This document shows, piece after piece, positions 12,181 through 26,700 of a stretch of DNA of 64,000 bases. A program made the translations under genes and the position numbers. Source of the DNA: Actinernus sp. WN-2022 (lineage: Eukaryota; Cnidaria; Anthozoa; Actiniaria; Actinernidae). Numbering within the stretch: position 1 is the first letter of the stretch; each line of letters opens with the position of its first letter. The notes under the pieces are model-generated. The model was not told the origin of the DNA and searched no databases. It saw only the letters and a program-made list of their open reading frames with translations. The stretch is from assembly GCA_030867875.1 (NCBI GenBank), contig JAOWCC010000302.1, positions 42,544 to 106,543 of the forward strand, given 5' to 3'.

Positions 12181-15035
12181 TCCTGATTAATCACTCCTGA
12201 TTCCTGATTCCTGATTCATCATTCCTGATTCCTGATTCATCATTGCTGATTCCTGATTCATCATTCATCATTCCTGATTCCTGATTCATCATTCCTGATT
12301 CATCATTCCTGATTCCTGACTCATCATTCCTGATTCATGATTCATGATTCATCATTCCTGATTCATCATTCCTGATTCCTGATTCATCATTCATCATTCC
12401 TGATTCATCATTCCTTATTCCTGATTCATCATTCCTGATTCCTGATTCATCATTGCTGATTCCTGATTCATCATTCATCATTCCTGATTCCTGATTCATC
12501 ATTCCTGATTCATCATTCCTGATTCCTGACTCATCATTCCTGATTCATGATTCATCATTCCTGATTCCTGATTCATCATTCCTGATTCCTGATTCCTGAT
12601 TCATCATTCCTGATTCATCATTCCTGATTCCTGACTCATCATTCATCATTCCTGATTCCTGATTCCTGATTCATCATTCATCATTCTTGATTCATCATTC
12701 ATCATTCCTGATTCATCATTCCTGATTCCTGATTCATCATTCCAGATTCCTGATTCATCATTCCTGATTCATCATTCCTGATTCCTGACTCATCATTCAT
12801 CATTCCTGATTCCTGATTCCTGATTCATCATTCCTGATTCATCATTCATCATTCCTGATTCATCATTCCTTATTCCTGATTCATCATTCCTGATTCCTGA
12901 TTCATCATTCATCATTCCTGATTCATCATTCATCATTCCTGATTCGTCATTCATCATTCCTGATTCATCATTCCTGATTCCTGATTCCTGATTCATCATT
13001 CCTGATTCCTGATTCCTGATTCATCATTCCTGATTCATCATTCCTGATTCCTGATTCATCATTCCTGATTCATCATTCCTGATTCCTGATTCATCATTCC
13101 TGATTCCTGATTCATCATTCCTGATTCCTGATTCATCATTCCTGATTCCTGATTCATCATTCCTGATTCCTGATTCATCATTCCTGATTCCTGATTCATC
13201 ATTCCTGATTCCTGATTCATCATTCCTGATTCATGATTCACGATTCCTGATTCCTGAATCATCATTCCTCTTTCCTGATTCATCATTCCTGATTCCTGAT
13301 TCATCATTCCTGATTCCTGATTCATCATTCCTGATTCCTGATTGATCAATCCTCATTCCTGATTCATCATTCCTCATTCCTGATTGATCATTCCTCATTC
13401 CTGATTGATCATTCCTCATTCCTGATTCATCATTCCTGATTCCTGATTCATCATTCCTGATTCCTGATTAATCACTCCTGATTCCTGATTCCTGATTCAT
13501 CATTCCTGATTCCTGATTCATCATTGCTGATTCCTGACTCATCATTCATCATTCCTGATTCATCATTCCTTATTCCTGATTCATCATTCATCATTCCTGA
13601 TTCATCATTCATCATTCCTGATTCATCATTTCTGATTCCTGATTCGTCATTCATCATTCCTGATTCATCATTCATCATTCCTCATTCCTGATTCCTGATT
13701 CATCATTCCTGATTCCTGATTCCTGATTCATCATTCCTGATTCATCATTCCTGATTCATCATTCATCATTGCTGATTCATCATTCCTGATTCCTGATTCG
13801 TCATTCATCATTCCTGATTCATCATTCCTGATTCCTGATTCCTGATTCATCATTCCTGATTCCTGATTCCTGATTCATCATTCCTGATTCCTGACTCATC
13901 ATTCATCATTCCTGATTCCTGATTCCTGATTCATCATTCCTGATTCATCATTCATCATTCCTGATTCATCATTCCTTATTCCTGATTCATCATTCCTGAT
14001 TCATCATTCATCATTCCTGATTCATCATTCATCATTCCTGATTCATCATTCATCATTCCTGATTCATCATTCCTGATTCCTGATTCATCATTCCTGAATC
14101 CTGATTCATCATTCCTGATTCATCATTTCTGATTCCTGATTCCCGATTCATCATTCATGATTCCTGATTCATCATTCCTCATTCCTGATTCATCATTCCT
14201 GATTCCTGATTCATCATTCCTGATTCATGATTCACGATTCCTGATTCCTGATTCATCATTCCTCTTTCCTGATTCATCATTCCTGATTCCTGATTCATCA
14301 TTCCTGATTCCTGATTCATCATTCCTCATTCCTGATTCATCAATCCTGATTCCTGATTCATCATTCCTCATTCCTGATTGATCATTCCTCATTCCTGATA
14401 CATCATTCCTGATTCCTGATTCATCATTCCTTATTCCTGATTAATCACTCCTGATTCCTGATTCCTGATTCATCATTCCTGATTCCTGATTCATCATTGC
14501 TGATTCCTGATTCATCATTCATCATTCCTGATTCCTGATTCATCATTCCTGATTCATCATTCCTGATTCCTGACTCATCATTCATCATTCCTGATTCCTG
14601 ATTCCTGATTCATCATTCATCATTCCTGATTCATCATTCATCATTCCTGATTCATCATTCCTGATTCCTGATTCATCATTCCAGATTCCTGATTCATCAT
14701 TCCTGATTCATCATTCCTGATTCCTGACTCATCATTCATCATTCCTGATTCCTGATTCCTGATTCATCATTCCTGATTCATCATTCATCATTCTTGATTC
14801 ATCATTCCTTATTCCTGATTCATCATTCCTGATTCCTGATTCATCATTCATCATTCCTGATTCATCATTCATCATTCCTGATTCGTCATTCATCATTCCT
14901 GATTCATCATTCCTGATTCCTGATTCCTGATTCATCATTCCTGATTCCTGATTCCTGATTCATCATTCCTGATTCATCATTCCTGATTCATCATTCATCA
15001 TTCCTGATTCATCATTCCTGATTCCTGATTCATCA
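12181..15035. repeat. Higher-order block D1, copy b
   Basis: Near-identical copy of 1-2862, with two base changes and one missing TTCCTGA unit (after about 14,190). TTAATCA landmarks lie at 12187, 13468 and 14441, matching 7, 1288 and 2268. The change at 13259 gives TGAATCA where copy a has TGATTCA. The change at 13344 gives a TTGATCA unit where copy a has TTCATCA. Confidence 0.93.
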
Positions 15036-16282
15036 TTCCTGATTCCTGATTCATCATTCCTGATTCCTGATTCATCTTTCCTGATTCCTGATTCATCATT
15101 CCTGATTCCTGATTGATCATTCCTGATTCATGATTCACGATTCCTGATTCCTGATTCATCATTCTTCTTTCCTGATTCATCATTCCTGATTCCTGATTCA
15201 TCATTCCTCATTCCTGATTCATCATTCCTCATTCCTGATTCATCAATCCTCATTCCTGATTCATCATTCCTGATTCCTGATTCATCATTCCTGATTCCTG
15301 ATTCATCATTCATCATTCCTGATTCATCATTCCTTATTCCTGATTCATCATTCCTGATTCCTGATTCATCATTCATCATTCCTGATTCATCATTCCTGAT
15401 TCCTGACTCATCATTCATCATTCCTGATTCATCATTCCTTATTCCTGATTCATCATTCCTGAATACTGATTCATCATTCATCATTCCTGATTCATCATTC
15501 CTGATTCCTGATTCCTGATTCATCATTCCTTGATTCCTGACTCATCATTCATCATTCCTGATTCCTGATTCCTGATTCATCATTCCTGATTCATCATTCA
15601 TCATTCCTGATTCATCATTCCTTATTCCTGATTCATCATTCCTGATTCATCATTCATCATTCCTGATTCATCATTCATCATTCCTGATTCATCATTCATC
15701 ATTCCTGATTCATCATTCATCATTCCTGATTCATCATTCCTGATTCCTGATTCATCATTCCTGAATCCTGATTCATCATTCCTGATTCATCATTTCTGAT
15801 TCCTGATTCCCGATTCATCATTCATGATTCCTGATTCATCATTCATCATTCCTGATTCCTGATTCATCATTCCTGATTCCTGATTCATCATTCCTGATTC
15901 ATGATTCACGATTCCTGATTCCTGATTCATCATTCCTCTTTCCTGATTCATCATTCCTGATTCCTGATTCATCATTCCTGATTCCTGATTCATGATTCCT
16001 CATTCCTGATTCATCAATCCTCATTCCTGATTCATCATTCCTCATTCCTGATTCATCATTCCTCATTCCTGATACATCATTCCTGATTCCTGATTCATCA
16101 TTCCTTATTCCTGATTAATCACTCCTGATTCCTGATTCCTGATTCATCATTCCTGATTCCTGATTCATCATTGCTGATTCCTGATTCATCATTCATCATT
16201 CCTGATTCATCATTCCTGATTCCTGACTCATCATTCCTGATTCATGATTCATGATTCATCATTCCTGATTCATCATTCCTGA
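15036..16282. repeat. Heptamer array between D1b and the 1,043-bp tandem
   Basis: About 1.25 kb of variant-bearing heptamers. It includes TTCATCT near 15071, TTCTTCT near 15162, the first 8-base unit at 15526-15533, a TTCCCGA cassette near 15.80 kb and TTAATCA near 16.11 kb. The order of variants around 15.07-15.53 kb resembles 31.98-32.24 kb and 38.53-38.79 kb. Confidence 0.87.
15526..15533. repeat. 8-base unit TTCCTTGA, register shift 1 (+1)
   Basis: A T is inserted into the A heptamer, moving the heptamer register from 0 to 1 modulo 7. The same 8-base unit in the same context (followed by TTCCTGA CTCATCA TTCATCA) appears five more times to the right. Confidence 0.95.
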
Positions 16283-17325
16283 TTCCTGATTCATCATTCC
16301 TGATTCCTGATTCATCATTCCTGATTCCTGATTCATCATTCCTGATTCCTGATTCATCATTCCTGATTCATGATTCACTATTCCTGATTCCTGATTCATC
16401 ATTCCTCTTTCCTGATTCATCATTCCTGATTCCTGATTCATCATTCCTGATTCCTGATTCATCATTCCTCATTCCTAATTCATCAATCCTCATTCCTGAT
16501 TCATCATTCCTCATTCCTGATTGATCATTCCTCATTCCTGATTGATCATTCGTCATTCCTGATTCATCATTCCTGATTCCTGATTCATCATTCCTGATTC
16601 CTGATTCATCACTCCTGATTCCTGATTCATCATTCCTGATTCCTGATTCATCATTGCTGATTCCTGACTCATCATTCATCATTCCTGATTCATCATTCCT
16701 GATTCCTGATTCATCATTCCTGATTCCTGATTCATCATTCATCATTCCTGATTCATCATTCCTTATTCCTGATTCATCATTCCAGATTCCTGATTCATCA
16801 TTCATCATTCCTGATTCATCATTCCTGATTCCTGACTCATCATTCATCATTCCTGATTCATCATTCCTTATTCCTGATTCATCATTCCTGAATACTGAAT
16901 CATCATTCATCATTCCTGATTCATCATTCCTGATTCCTGATTCGTCATTCCTGATTCCTGATTCATCATTGCTGATTCCTGATTCATCATCGCTGATTCA
17001 GCATTCATCATTCCTGATTCATCATTCCTGATTCCTGATTCATCATTCATCATTCCTGATTCATCATTCCAGATTCCTGATTCATCATTCCTGATTCATC
17101 ATTCATCATTCCTGATTCATCATTCATCATTCCTGATTCCTGATTCCTGATTCATCATTCCTGATTCATCATTCATCATTCCTGATTCATCATTCCTTAT
17201 TCCTGATTCATCATTCCTGATTCCTGATTCATCATTCATCATTCCTGATTCATCATTCATCATTCCTGATTCGTCATTCATCATTCCTGATTCATCATTC
17301 CTGATTCCTGATTCATCATTCATCA
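16283..17325. repeat. Tandem 1,043-bp unit D5, copy a
   Basis: The segment is followed directly by a second copy at 17326-18382. Shared landmarks include TTCATGA at 16367 (17410) and TCGCTGA TTCAGCA at 16990 (18033). Differences seen include TTCACTA at 16374 where the second copy has TTCACGA, and TTCCTGA at 16318 where it has TTCCAGA. The unit is 149 heptamers long. Confidence 0.9.
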
Positions 17326-18382
17326 TTCCTGATTCATCATTCCTGATTCCTGATTCATCATTCCAGATTCCTGATTCATCATTCCTGATTCCTGATTCAT
17401 CATTCCTGATTCATGATTCACGATTCCTGATTCCTGATTCATCATTCCTCTTTCCTGATTCATCATTCCTGATTCCTGATTCATCATTCCTGATTCCTGA
17501 TTCATCATTCCTCATTCCTAATTCATCAATCCTCATTCCTGATTCATCATTCCTCATTCCTGATTGATCATTCCTCATTCCTGATTGATCATTCGTCATT
17601 CCTGATTCATCATTCCTGATTCCTGATTCATCATTCCTGATTCCTGATTCATCACTCCTGATTCCTGATTCATCATTCCTGATTCCTGATTCATCATTGC
17701 TGATTCCTGACTCATCATTCATCATTCCTGATTCATCATTCCTGATTCCTGATTCATCATTCCTGATTCCTGATTCATCATTCATCATTCCTGATTCATC
17801 ATTCCTTATTCCTGATTCATCATTCCAGATTCCTGATTCATCATTCCTGATTCCTGATTCATCATTCCTGATTCCTGACTCATCATTCATCATTCCTGAT
17901 TCATCATTCCTTATTCCTGATTCATCATTCCTGAATACTGAATCATCATTCATCATTCCTGATTCATCATTCCTGATTCCTGATTCGTCATTCCTGATTC
18001 CTGATTCATCATTGCTGATTCCTGATTCATCATCGCTGATTCAGCATTCATCATTCCTGATTCATCATTCCTGATTCCTGATTCATCATTCATCATTCCT
18101 GATTCATCATTCCAGATTCCTGATTCATCATTCCTGATTCATCATTCATCATTCCTGATTCATCATTCATCATTCCTGATTCCTGATTCCTGATTCATCA
18201 TTCCTGATTCATCATTCATCATTCCTGATTCATCATTCCTTATTCCTGATTCATCATTCCTGATTCCTGATTCATCATTCATCATTCCTGATTCATCATT
18301 CATCATTCCTGATTCGTCATTCATCATTCCTGATTCATCATTCCTGATTCCTGATTCATCATTCATCATTCCTGATTCATCA
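17326..18382. repeat. Tandem 1,043-bp unit D5, copy b
   Basis: Second copy of the preceding unit. Homology overruns the unit length by 14 bases before TTCCTTA at 18383 breaks it. Several base differences separate the two copies, so this pair looks older than the 6.5-kb pair further right. Confidence 0.9.
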
Positions 18383-19899
18383 TTCCTTATTCCTGATTCA
18401 TCATTCCAGATTCCTGATTCATCATTCATCATTCCTGATTCATCATTCCTGATTCCTGACTCATCATTCATCATTCCTGATTCATCATTCCTTATTCCTG
18501 ATTCATCATTCCTGAATACTGATTCATCATTCATCATTCCTGATTCATCATTCCTGATTCCTGATTCGTCATTCCTGATTCCTGATTCATCATTGCTGAT
18601 TCCTGATTCATCATCGCTGATTCAGCATTCATCATTCCTGATTCATCATTCCTGATTCCTGATTCATCATTCATCATTCCTGATTCATCATTCCAGATTC
18701 CTGATTCATCATTCCTGATTCATCATTCATCATTCCTGATTCATCATTCATCATTCCTGATTCCTGATTCCTGATTCATCATTCCTGATTCATCATTCCT
18801 GATTCATCATTCCTTATTCCTGATTCATCATTCCTGATTCCTGATTCATCATTCATCATTCCTGATTCATCATTCATCATTCCTGATTCGTCATTCATCA
18901 TTCCTGATTCATCATTCCTGATTCCTGATTCCTGATTCATCATTCCTGATTCCTGATTCCTGATTCATCATTCCTGATTCATCATTCATCATTCCTGATT
19001 CATCATTCCTGATTCCTGATTCATCATTCCTGATTCATCATTCATCATTCCTGATTCATCATTCATCATTCCTGATTCATCATTCCTGATTCCTGATTCA
19101 TCATTCCTGATTCATCATTCCTGATTCATCATTCATCATTCCTGATTCATTATTTCTGATTCATCATTCCTGATTCATCATTCATCATTCCTGATTCATC
19201 ATTCATCATTCCTGATTCATCATTTCTGATTCCTGATTCGTCATTCATCATTCCTGATTCATCATTCATCATTCCTCATTCCTGATTCCTGATTCATCAT
19301 TCCTGATTCCTGAATCCTGATTCATCATTCCTGATTCATCATTCCTGATTCATCATTCATCATTCCTGATTCATCATTCCTGATTCCTGATTCGTCATTC
19401 ATCATTCCTGATTCATCATTCCTGATTCCTGATTCCTGATTCATCATTCCTGATTCCTGATTCCTGATTCATCATTCCTGATTCCTGACTCATCATTCAT
19501 CATTCCTGATTCCTGATTCCTGATTCATCATTCCTGATTCATCATTCATCATTCCTGATTCATCATTCCTTATTCCTGATTCATCATTCCTGATTCATCA
19601 TTCATCATTCCTGATTCCTGATTCCTGATTCATCATTCCTGATTCATCATTCATCATTCCTGATTCATCATTCCTTATTCCTGATTCATCATTCCTGATT
19701 CATCATTCATCATTCCTGATTCATTATTCATCATTCCTGATTCATCATTCATCATTCCTGATTCATCATTCATCATTCCTGATTCATTATTCCTGATTCC
19801 TGATTCATCATTCCTGAATCCTGATTCATCATTTCTGATTCCTGATTCCCGATTCATCATTCATGATTCCTGATTCATCATTCCTCATTCCTGATTCCT
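18383..19899. repeat. Heptamer array with R and M landmarks
   Basis: About 1.5 kb of the same heptamers, with TCGCTGA TTCAGCA at 18614, TTCATTA TTTCTGA at 19146, and further TTCATTA units near 19721 and 19784. Much of it resembles 21.66-23.1 kb (offset about 3,283) and 24.4-26.3 kb, so it is an earlier copy of the same higher-order family. No gene is seen. Confidence 0.87.
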
Positions 19900-22800
19900 G
19901 ATTCATCATTCCTGATTCCTGATTCATCATTCCTGATTCATGATTCACGATTCCTGATTCCTGATTCATCATTCCTCTTTCCTGATTCATCATTCCTGAT
20001 TCGTCATTTCTGATTCCTGATTCCCGATTCATCATTCATGATTCCTGATTCATCATTCCTCATTCCTGATTCCTGATTCATCATTCCTGATTCCTGATTC
20101 ATCATTCCTGATTCATCATTCCTGATTCATCATTCCTGATTCCTGACTCATCATTCATCATTCCTGATTCCTGATTCCTGATTCATCATTCCTGATTCAT
20201 GATTCACGATTCCTGATTCCTGATTCATCATTCCTCTTTCCTGATTCATCATTCCTGATTCCTGATTCATCATTCCTGATTCCTGATTCATGATTCCTCA
20301 TTCCTGATTCATCAATCCTCATTCCTGATTCATCATTCCTCATTCCTGATTCATCATTCCTCATTCCTGATACATCATTCCTGATTCCTGATTCATCATT
20401 CCTTATTCCTGATTAATCACTCCTGATTCCTGATTCCTGATTCATCATTCCTGATTCCTGATTCATCATTGCTGATTCCTGATTCATCATTCATCATTCC
20501 TGATTCCTGATTCATCATTCCTGATTCATCATTCCTGATTCCTGACTCATCATTCCTGATTCATGATTCATGATTCATCATTCCTGATTCATCATTCCTG
20601 ATTCCTGATTCATCATTCCTGATTCCTGATTCATCATTCCTGATTCCTGATTCATCATTCCTGATTCCTGATTCATCATTCCTGATTCATGATTCACGAT
20701 TCCTGATTCCTGATTCATCATTCCTCTTTCCTGATTCATCATTCCTGATTCCTGATTCATCATTCCTGATTCCTGATTCATCATTCCTCATTCCTAATTC
20801 ATCAATCCTCATTCCTGATTCATCATTCCTCATTCCTGATTGATCATTCCTCATTCCTGATTGATCATTCGTCATTCCTGATTCATCATTCCTGATTCCT
20901 GATTCATCATTCCTGATTCCTGATTCATCACTCCTGATTCCTGATTCATCATTCCTGATTCCTGATTCATCATTGCTGATTCCTGACTCATCATTCATCA
21001 TTCCTGATTCATCATTCCTGATTCCTGATTCATCATTCCTGATTCCTGATTCATCATTCATCATTCCTGATTCATCATTCCTTATTCCTGATTCATCATT
21101 CCAGATTCCTGATTCATCATTCATCATTCCTGATTCATCATTCCTGATTCCTGACTCATCATTCATCATTCCTGATTCATCATTCCTTATTCCTGATTCA
21201 TCATTCCTGAATACTGATTCATCATTCATCATTCCTGATTCATCATTCCTGATTCCTGATTCGTCATTCCTGATTCCTGATTCATCATTGCTGATTCCTG
21301 ATTCATCATCGCTGATTCAGCATTCATCATTCCTGATTCATCATTCCTGATTCCTGATTCATCATTCATCATTCCTGATTCATCATTCCAGATTCCTGAT
21401 TCATCATTCCTGATTCATCATTCATCATTCCTGATTCATCATTCATCATTCCTGATTCCTGATTCCTGATTCATCATTCCTGATTCATCATTCATCATTC
21501 CTGATTCATCATTCCTTATTCCTGATTCATCATTCCTGATTCCTGATTCATCATTCATCATTCCTGATTCATCATTCATCATTCCTGATTCGTCATTCAT
21601 CATTCCTGATTCATCATTCCTGATTCCTGATTCATCATTCATCATTCCTGATTCATCATTCCTTATTCCTGATTCATCATTCCAGATTCCTGATTCATCA
21701 TTCATCATTCCTGATTCATCATTCCTGATTCCTGACTCATCATTCATCATTCCTGATTCATCATTCCTTATTCCTGATTCATCATTCCTGAATACTGATT
21801 CATCATTCATCATTCCTGATTCATCATTCCTGATTCCTGATTCGTCATTCCTGATTCCTGATTCATCATTGCTGATTCCTGATTCATCATCGCTGATTCA
21901 GCATTCATCATTCCTGATTCATCATTCCTGATTCCTGATTCATCATTCATCATTCCTGATTCATCATTCCAGATTCCTGATTCATCATTCCTGATTCATC
22001 ATTCATCATTCCTGATTCATCATTCATCATTCCTGATTCCTGATTCCTGATTCATCATTCCTGATTCATCATTCATCATTCCTGATTCATCATTCCTTAT
22101 TCCTGATTCATCATTCCTGATTCCTGATTCATCATTCATCATTCCTGATTCATCATTCATCATTCCTGATTCGTCATTCATCATTCCTGATTCATCATTC
22201 CTGATTCCTGATTCCTGATTCATCATTCCTGATTCCTGATTCCTGATTCATCATTCCTGATTCATCATTCATCATTCCTGATTCATCATTCCTGATTCCT
22301 GATTCATCATTCCTGATTCATCATTCATCATTCCTGATTCATCATTCATCATTCCTGATTCATCATTCCTGATTCCTGATTCATCATTCCTGATTCATCA
22401 TTCCTGATTCATCATTCATCATTCCTGATTCATTATTTCTGATTCATCATTCCTGATTCATCATTCATCATTCCTGATTCATCATTCATCATTCCTGATT
22501 CATCATTTCTGATTCCTGATTCGTCATTCATTATTCCTGATTCATCATTCATCATTCCTCATTCCTGATTCCTGATTCATCATTCCTGATTCCTGAATCC
22601 TGATTCATCATTCCTGATTCATCATTCCTGATTCATCATTCATCATTCCTGATTCATCATTCCTGATTCCTGATTCGTCATTCATCATTCCTGATTCATC
22701 ATTCCTGATTCCTGATTCCTGATTCATCATTCCTGATTCCTGATTCCTGATTCATCATTCCTGATTCCTGACTCATCATTCATCATTCCTGATTCCTGAT

Positions 22801-23708
22801 TCCTGATTCATCATTCCTGATTCATCATTCATCATTCCTGATTCATCATTCCTTATTCCTGATTCATCATTCCTGATTCATCATTCATCATTCCTGATTC
22901 CTGATTCCTGATTCATCATTCCTGATTCATCATTCATCATTCCTGATTCATCATTCCTTATTCCTGATTCATCATTCCTGATTCATCATTCATCATTCCT
23001 GATTCATCATTCATCATTCCTGATTCATCATTCATCATTCCTGATTCATCATTCATCATTCCTGATTCATTATTCCTGATTCCTGATTCATCATTCCTGA
23101 ATCCTGATTCATCATTCCTGATTCGTCATTTCTGATTCCTGATTCCCGATTCATCATTCATGATTCCTGATTCATCATTCCTCATTCCTGATTCCTGATT
23201 CATCATTCCTGATTCCTGATTCATCATTCCTGATTCATGATTCACGATTCCTGATTCCTGATTCATCATTCCTCTTTCCTGATTCATCATTCCTGATTCG
23301 TCATTTCTGATTCCTGATTCCCGATTCATCATTCATGATTCCTGATTCATCATTCCTCATTCCTGATTCCTGATTCATCATTCCTGATTCCTGATTCATC
23401 ATTCCTGATTCATCATTCCTGATTCATCATTCCTGATTCCTGACTCATCATTCATCATTCCTGATTCCTGATTCCTGATTCATCATTCCGATTCATCATT
23501 CATCATTCCTGATTCATCATTCCTTATTCCTGATTCATCATTCCTGATTCCTGATTCATCATTCATCATTCCTGATTCATCATTCATCATTCCTGATTCG
23601 TCATTCATCATTCCTGATTCATCATTCCTGATTCCTGATTCCTGATTCATCATTCCTGATTCCTGATTCCTGATTCATCATTCCTGATTCATCATTCCTG
23701 ATTCATCA
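19900..23708. repeat. Higher-order block D6, copy a
   Basis: This segment matches 28110-31912. The offset is 8,210 at the left, 8,203 after a one-heptamer difference near 21.0 kb, and 8,204 after the single-base deletion at 23486. Paired landmarks are TCGCTGA TTCAGCA at 21309 and 21890 (29512 and 30093) and TTCATTA TTTCTGA at 22429 (30632). TTCGTCA at 23709 corresponds to TTCATCA at 31913. Confidence 0.88.
23486..23491. repeat. 6-base unit TTCCGA, register shift 2 (-1)
   Basis: One T is missing from an A heptamer, creating a CpG and moving the register from 1 back to 0 modulo 7. The corresponding unit in the D6 copy at 31689 is an intact TTCCTGA, with the same flanks on both sides. The change is therefore private to this copy, or a sequencing error. 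Confidence 0.93.
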
Positions 23709-26700
23709 TTCGTCATTCCTGATACATCATTCCTGATTCCTGATTCATCATTCCTGATTCCTGATTCATCACTCCTGATTCCTGATTCATCATTCCTGAT
23801 TCCTGATTCATCATTCCTGATTCCTGATTCATCATTCATCATTCCTGATTCATCATTCCTTATTCCTGATTCATCATTCCAGATTCCTGATTCATCATTC
23901 ATCATTCCTGATTCATCATTCCTGATTCCTGACTCATCATTCATCATTCCTGATTCATCATTCCTTATTCCTGATTCATCATTCCTGAATACTGAATCAT
24001 CATTCATCATTCCTGATTCATCATTCCTGATTCCTGATTCGTCATTCCTGATTCCTGATTCATCATTGCTGATTCCTGATTCATCATCGCTGATTCAGCA
24101 TTCATCATTCCTGATTCATCATTCCTGATTCCTGATTCATCATTCATCATTCCTGATTCATCATTCCAGATTCCTGATTCATCATTCCTGATTCATCATT
24201 CATCATTCCTGATTCATCATTCATCATTCCTGATTCCTGATTCCTGATTCATCATTCCTGATTCATCATTCATCATTCCTGATTCATCATTCCTTATTCC
24301 TGATTCATCATTCCTGATTCCTGATTCATCATTCATCATTCCTGATTCATCATTCATCATTCCTGATTCGTCATTCATCATTCCTGATTCATCATTCCTG
24401 ATTCCTGATTCATCATTCATCATTCCTGATTCATCATTCCTTATTCCTGATTCATCATTCCAGATTCCTGATTCATCATTCATCATTCCTGATTCATCAT
24501 TCCTGATTCCTGACTCATCATTCATCATTCCTGATTCATCATTCCTTATTCCTGATTCATCATTCCTGAATACTGATTCATCATTCATCATTCCTGATTC
24601 ATCATTCCTGATTCCTGATTCGTCATTCCTGATTCCTGATTCATCATTGCTGATTCCTGATTCATCATCGCTGATTCAGCATTCATCATTCCTGATTCAT
24701 CATTCCTGATTCCTGATTCATCATTCATCATTCCTGATTCATCATTCCAGATTCCTGATTCATCATTCCTGATTCATCATTCATCATTCCTGATTCATCA
24801 TTCATCATTCCTGATTCCTGATTCCTGATTCATCATTCCTGATTCATCATTCATCATTCCTGATTCATCATTCCTTATTCCTGATTCATCATTCCTGATT
24901 CCTGATTCATCATTCATCATTCCTGATTCATCATTCATCATTCCTGATTCGTCATTCATCATTCCTGATTCATCATTCCTGATTCCTGATTCCTGATTCA
25001 TCATTCCTGATTCCTGATTCCTGATTCATCATTCCTGATTCATCATTCATCATTCCTGATTCATCATTCCTGATTCCTGATTCATCATTCCTGATTCATC
25101 ATTCATCATTCCTGATTCATCATTCCTGATTCCTGATTCATCATTCCTGATTCATCATTCCTGATTCATCATTCATCATTCCTGATTCATTATTTCTGAT
25201 TCATCATTCCTGATTCATCATTCATCATTCCTGATTCATCATTCATCATTCCTGATTCATCATTTCTGATTCCTGATTCGTCATTCATCATTCCTGATTC
25301 ATCATTCATCATTCCTCATTCCTGATTCCTGATTCATCATTCCTGATTCCTGAATCCTGATTCATCATTCCTGATTCATCATTCCTGATTCATCATTCAT
25401 CATTCCTGATTCATCATTCCTGATTCCTGATTCGTCATTCATCATTCCTGATTCATCATTCCTGATTCCTGATTCCTGATTCATCATTCCTGATTCCTGA
25501 TTCCTGATTCATCATTCCTGATTCCTGACTCATCATTCATCATTCCTGATTCCTGATTCCTGATTCATCATTCCTGATTCATCATTCATCATTCCTGATT
25601 CATCATTCATCATTCCTGATTCATCATTCCTGATTCCTGATTCATCATTCCTGATTCATCATTCCTGATTCATCATTCATCATTCCTGATTCCTGATTCA
25701 TCATTCCTGATTCATCATTTCTGATTCCTGATTCGTCATTCATCATTCCTGATTCATCATTCATCATTCCTCATTCCTGATTCCTGATTCATCATTCCTG
25801 ATTCCTGAATCCTGATTCATCATTCCTGATTCATCATTCCTGATTCATCATTCATCATTCCTGATTCATCATTCCTGATTCCTGATTCGTCATTCATCAT
25901 TCCTGATTCATCATTCCTGATTCCTGATTCCTGATTCATCATTCCTGATTCCTGATTCCTGATTCATCATTCCTGATTCCTGACTCATCATTCATCATTC
26001 CTGATTCCTGATTCCTGATTCATCATTCCTGATTCATCATTCATCATTCCTGATTCATCATTCCTTATTCCTGATTCATCATTCCTGATTCATCATTCAT
26101 CATTCCTGATTCCTGATTCCTGATTCATCATTCCTGATTCATCATTCATCATTCCTGATTCATCATTCCTTATTCCTGATTCATCATTCCTGATTCATCA
26201 TTCATCATTCCTGATTCATCATTCATCATTCCTGATTCATCATTCATCATTCCTGATTCATCATTCATCATTCCTGATTCATTATTCCTGATTCCTGATT
26301 CATCATTCCTGAATCCTGATTCATCATTTCTGATTCCTGATTCCCGATTCATCATTCATGATTCCTGATTCATCATTCCTCATTCCTGATTCCTGATTCA
26401 TCATTCCTGATTCCTGATTCATCATTCCTGATTCATGATTCACGATTCCTGATTCCTGATTCATCATTCCTCTTTCCTGATTCATCATTCCTGATTCGTC
26501 ATTTCTGATTCCTGATTCCCGATTCATCATTCATGATTCCTGATTCATCATTCCTCATTCCTCATTCCTGATTCCTGATTCATCATTCCTGATTCCTGAT
26601 TCATCATTCCTGATTCATCATTCCTGATTCATCATTCCTGATTCCTGACTCATCATTCATCATTCCTGATTCCTGATTCCTGATTCATCATTCCTGATTC

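Noticed and set aside
15526..15533. TTCCTTGA units as simple sequencing errors
   Set aside because: The same unit occurs six times in the same context, and two copies are separated by exactly the 6,546-bp block spacing and two by the 1,702-bp unit. Independent errors would not repeat this way, although an error copied by the assembler cannot be fully excluded.
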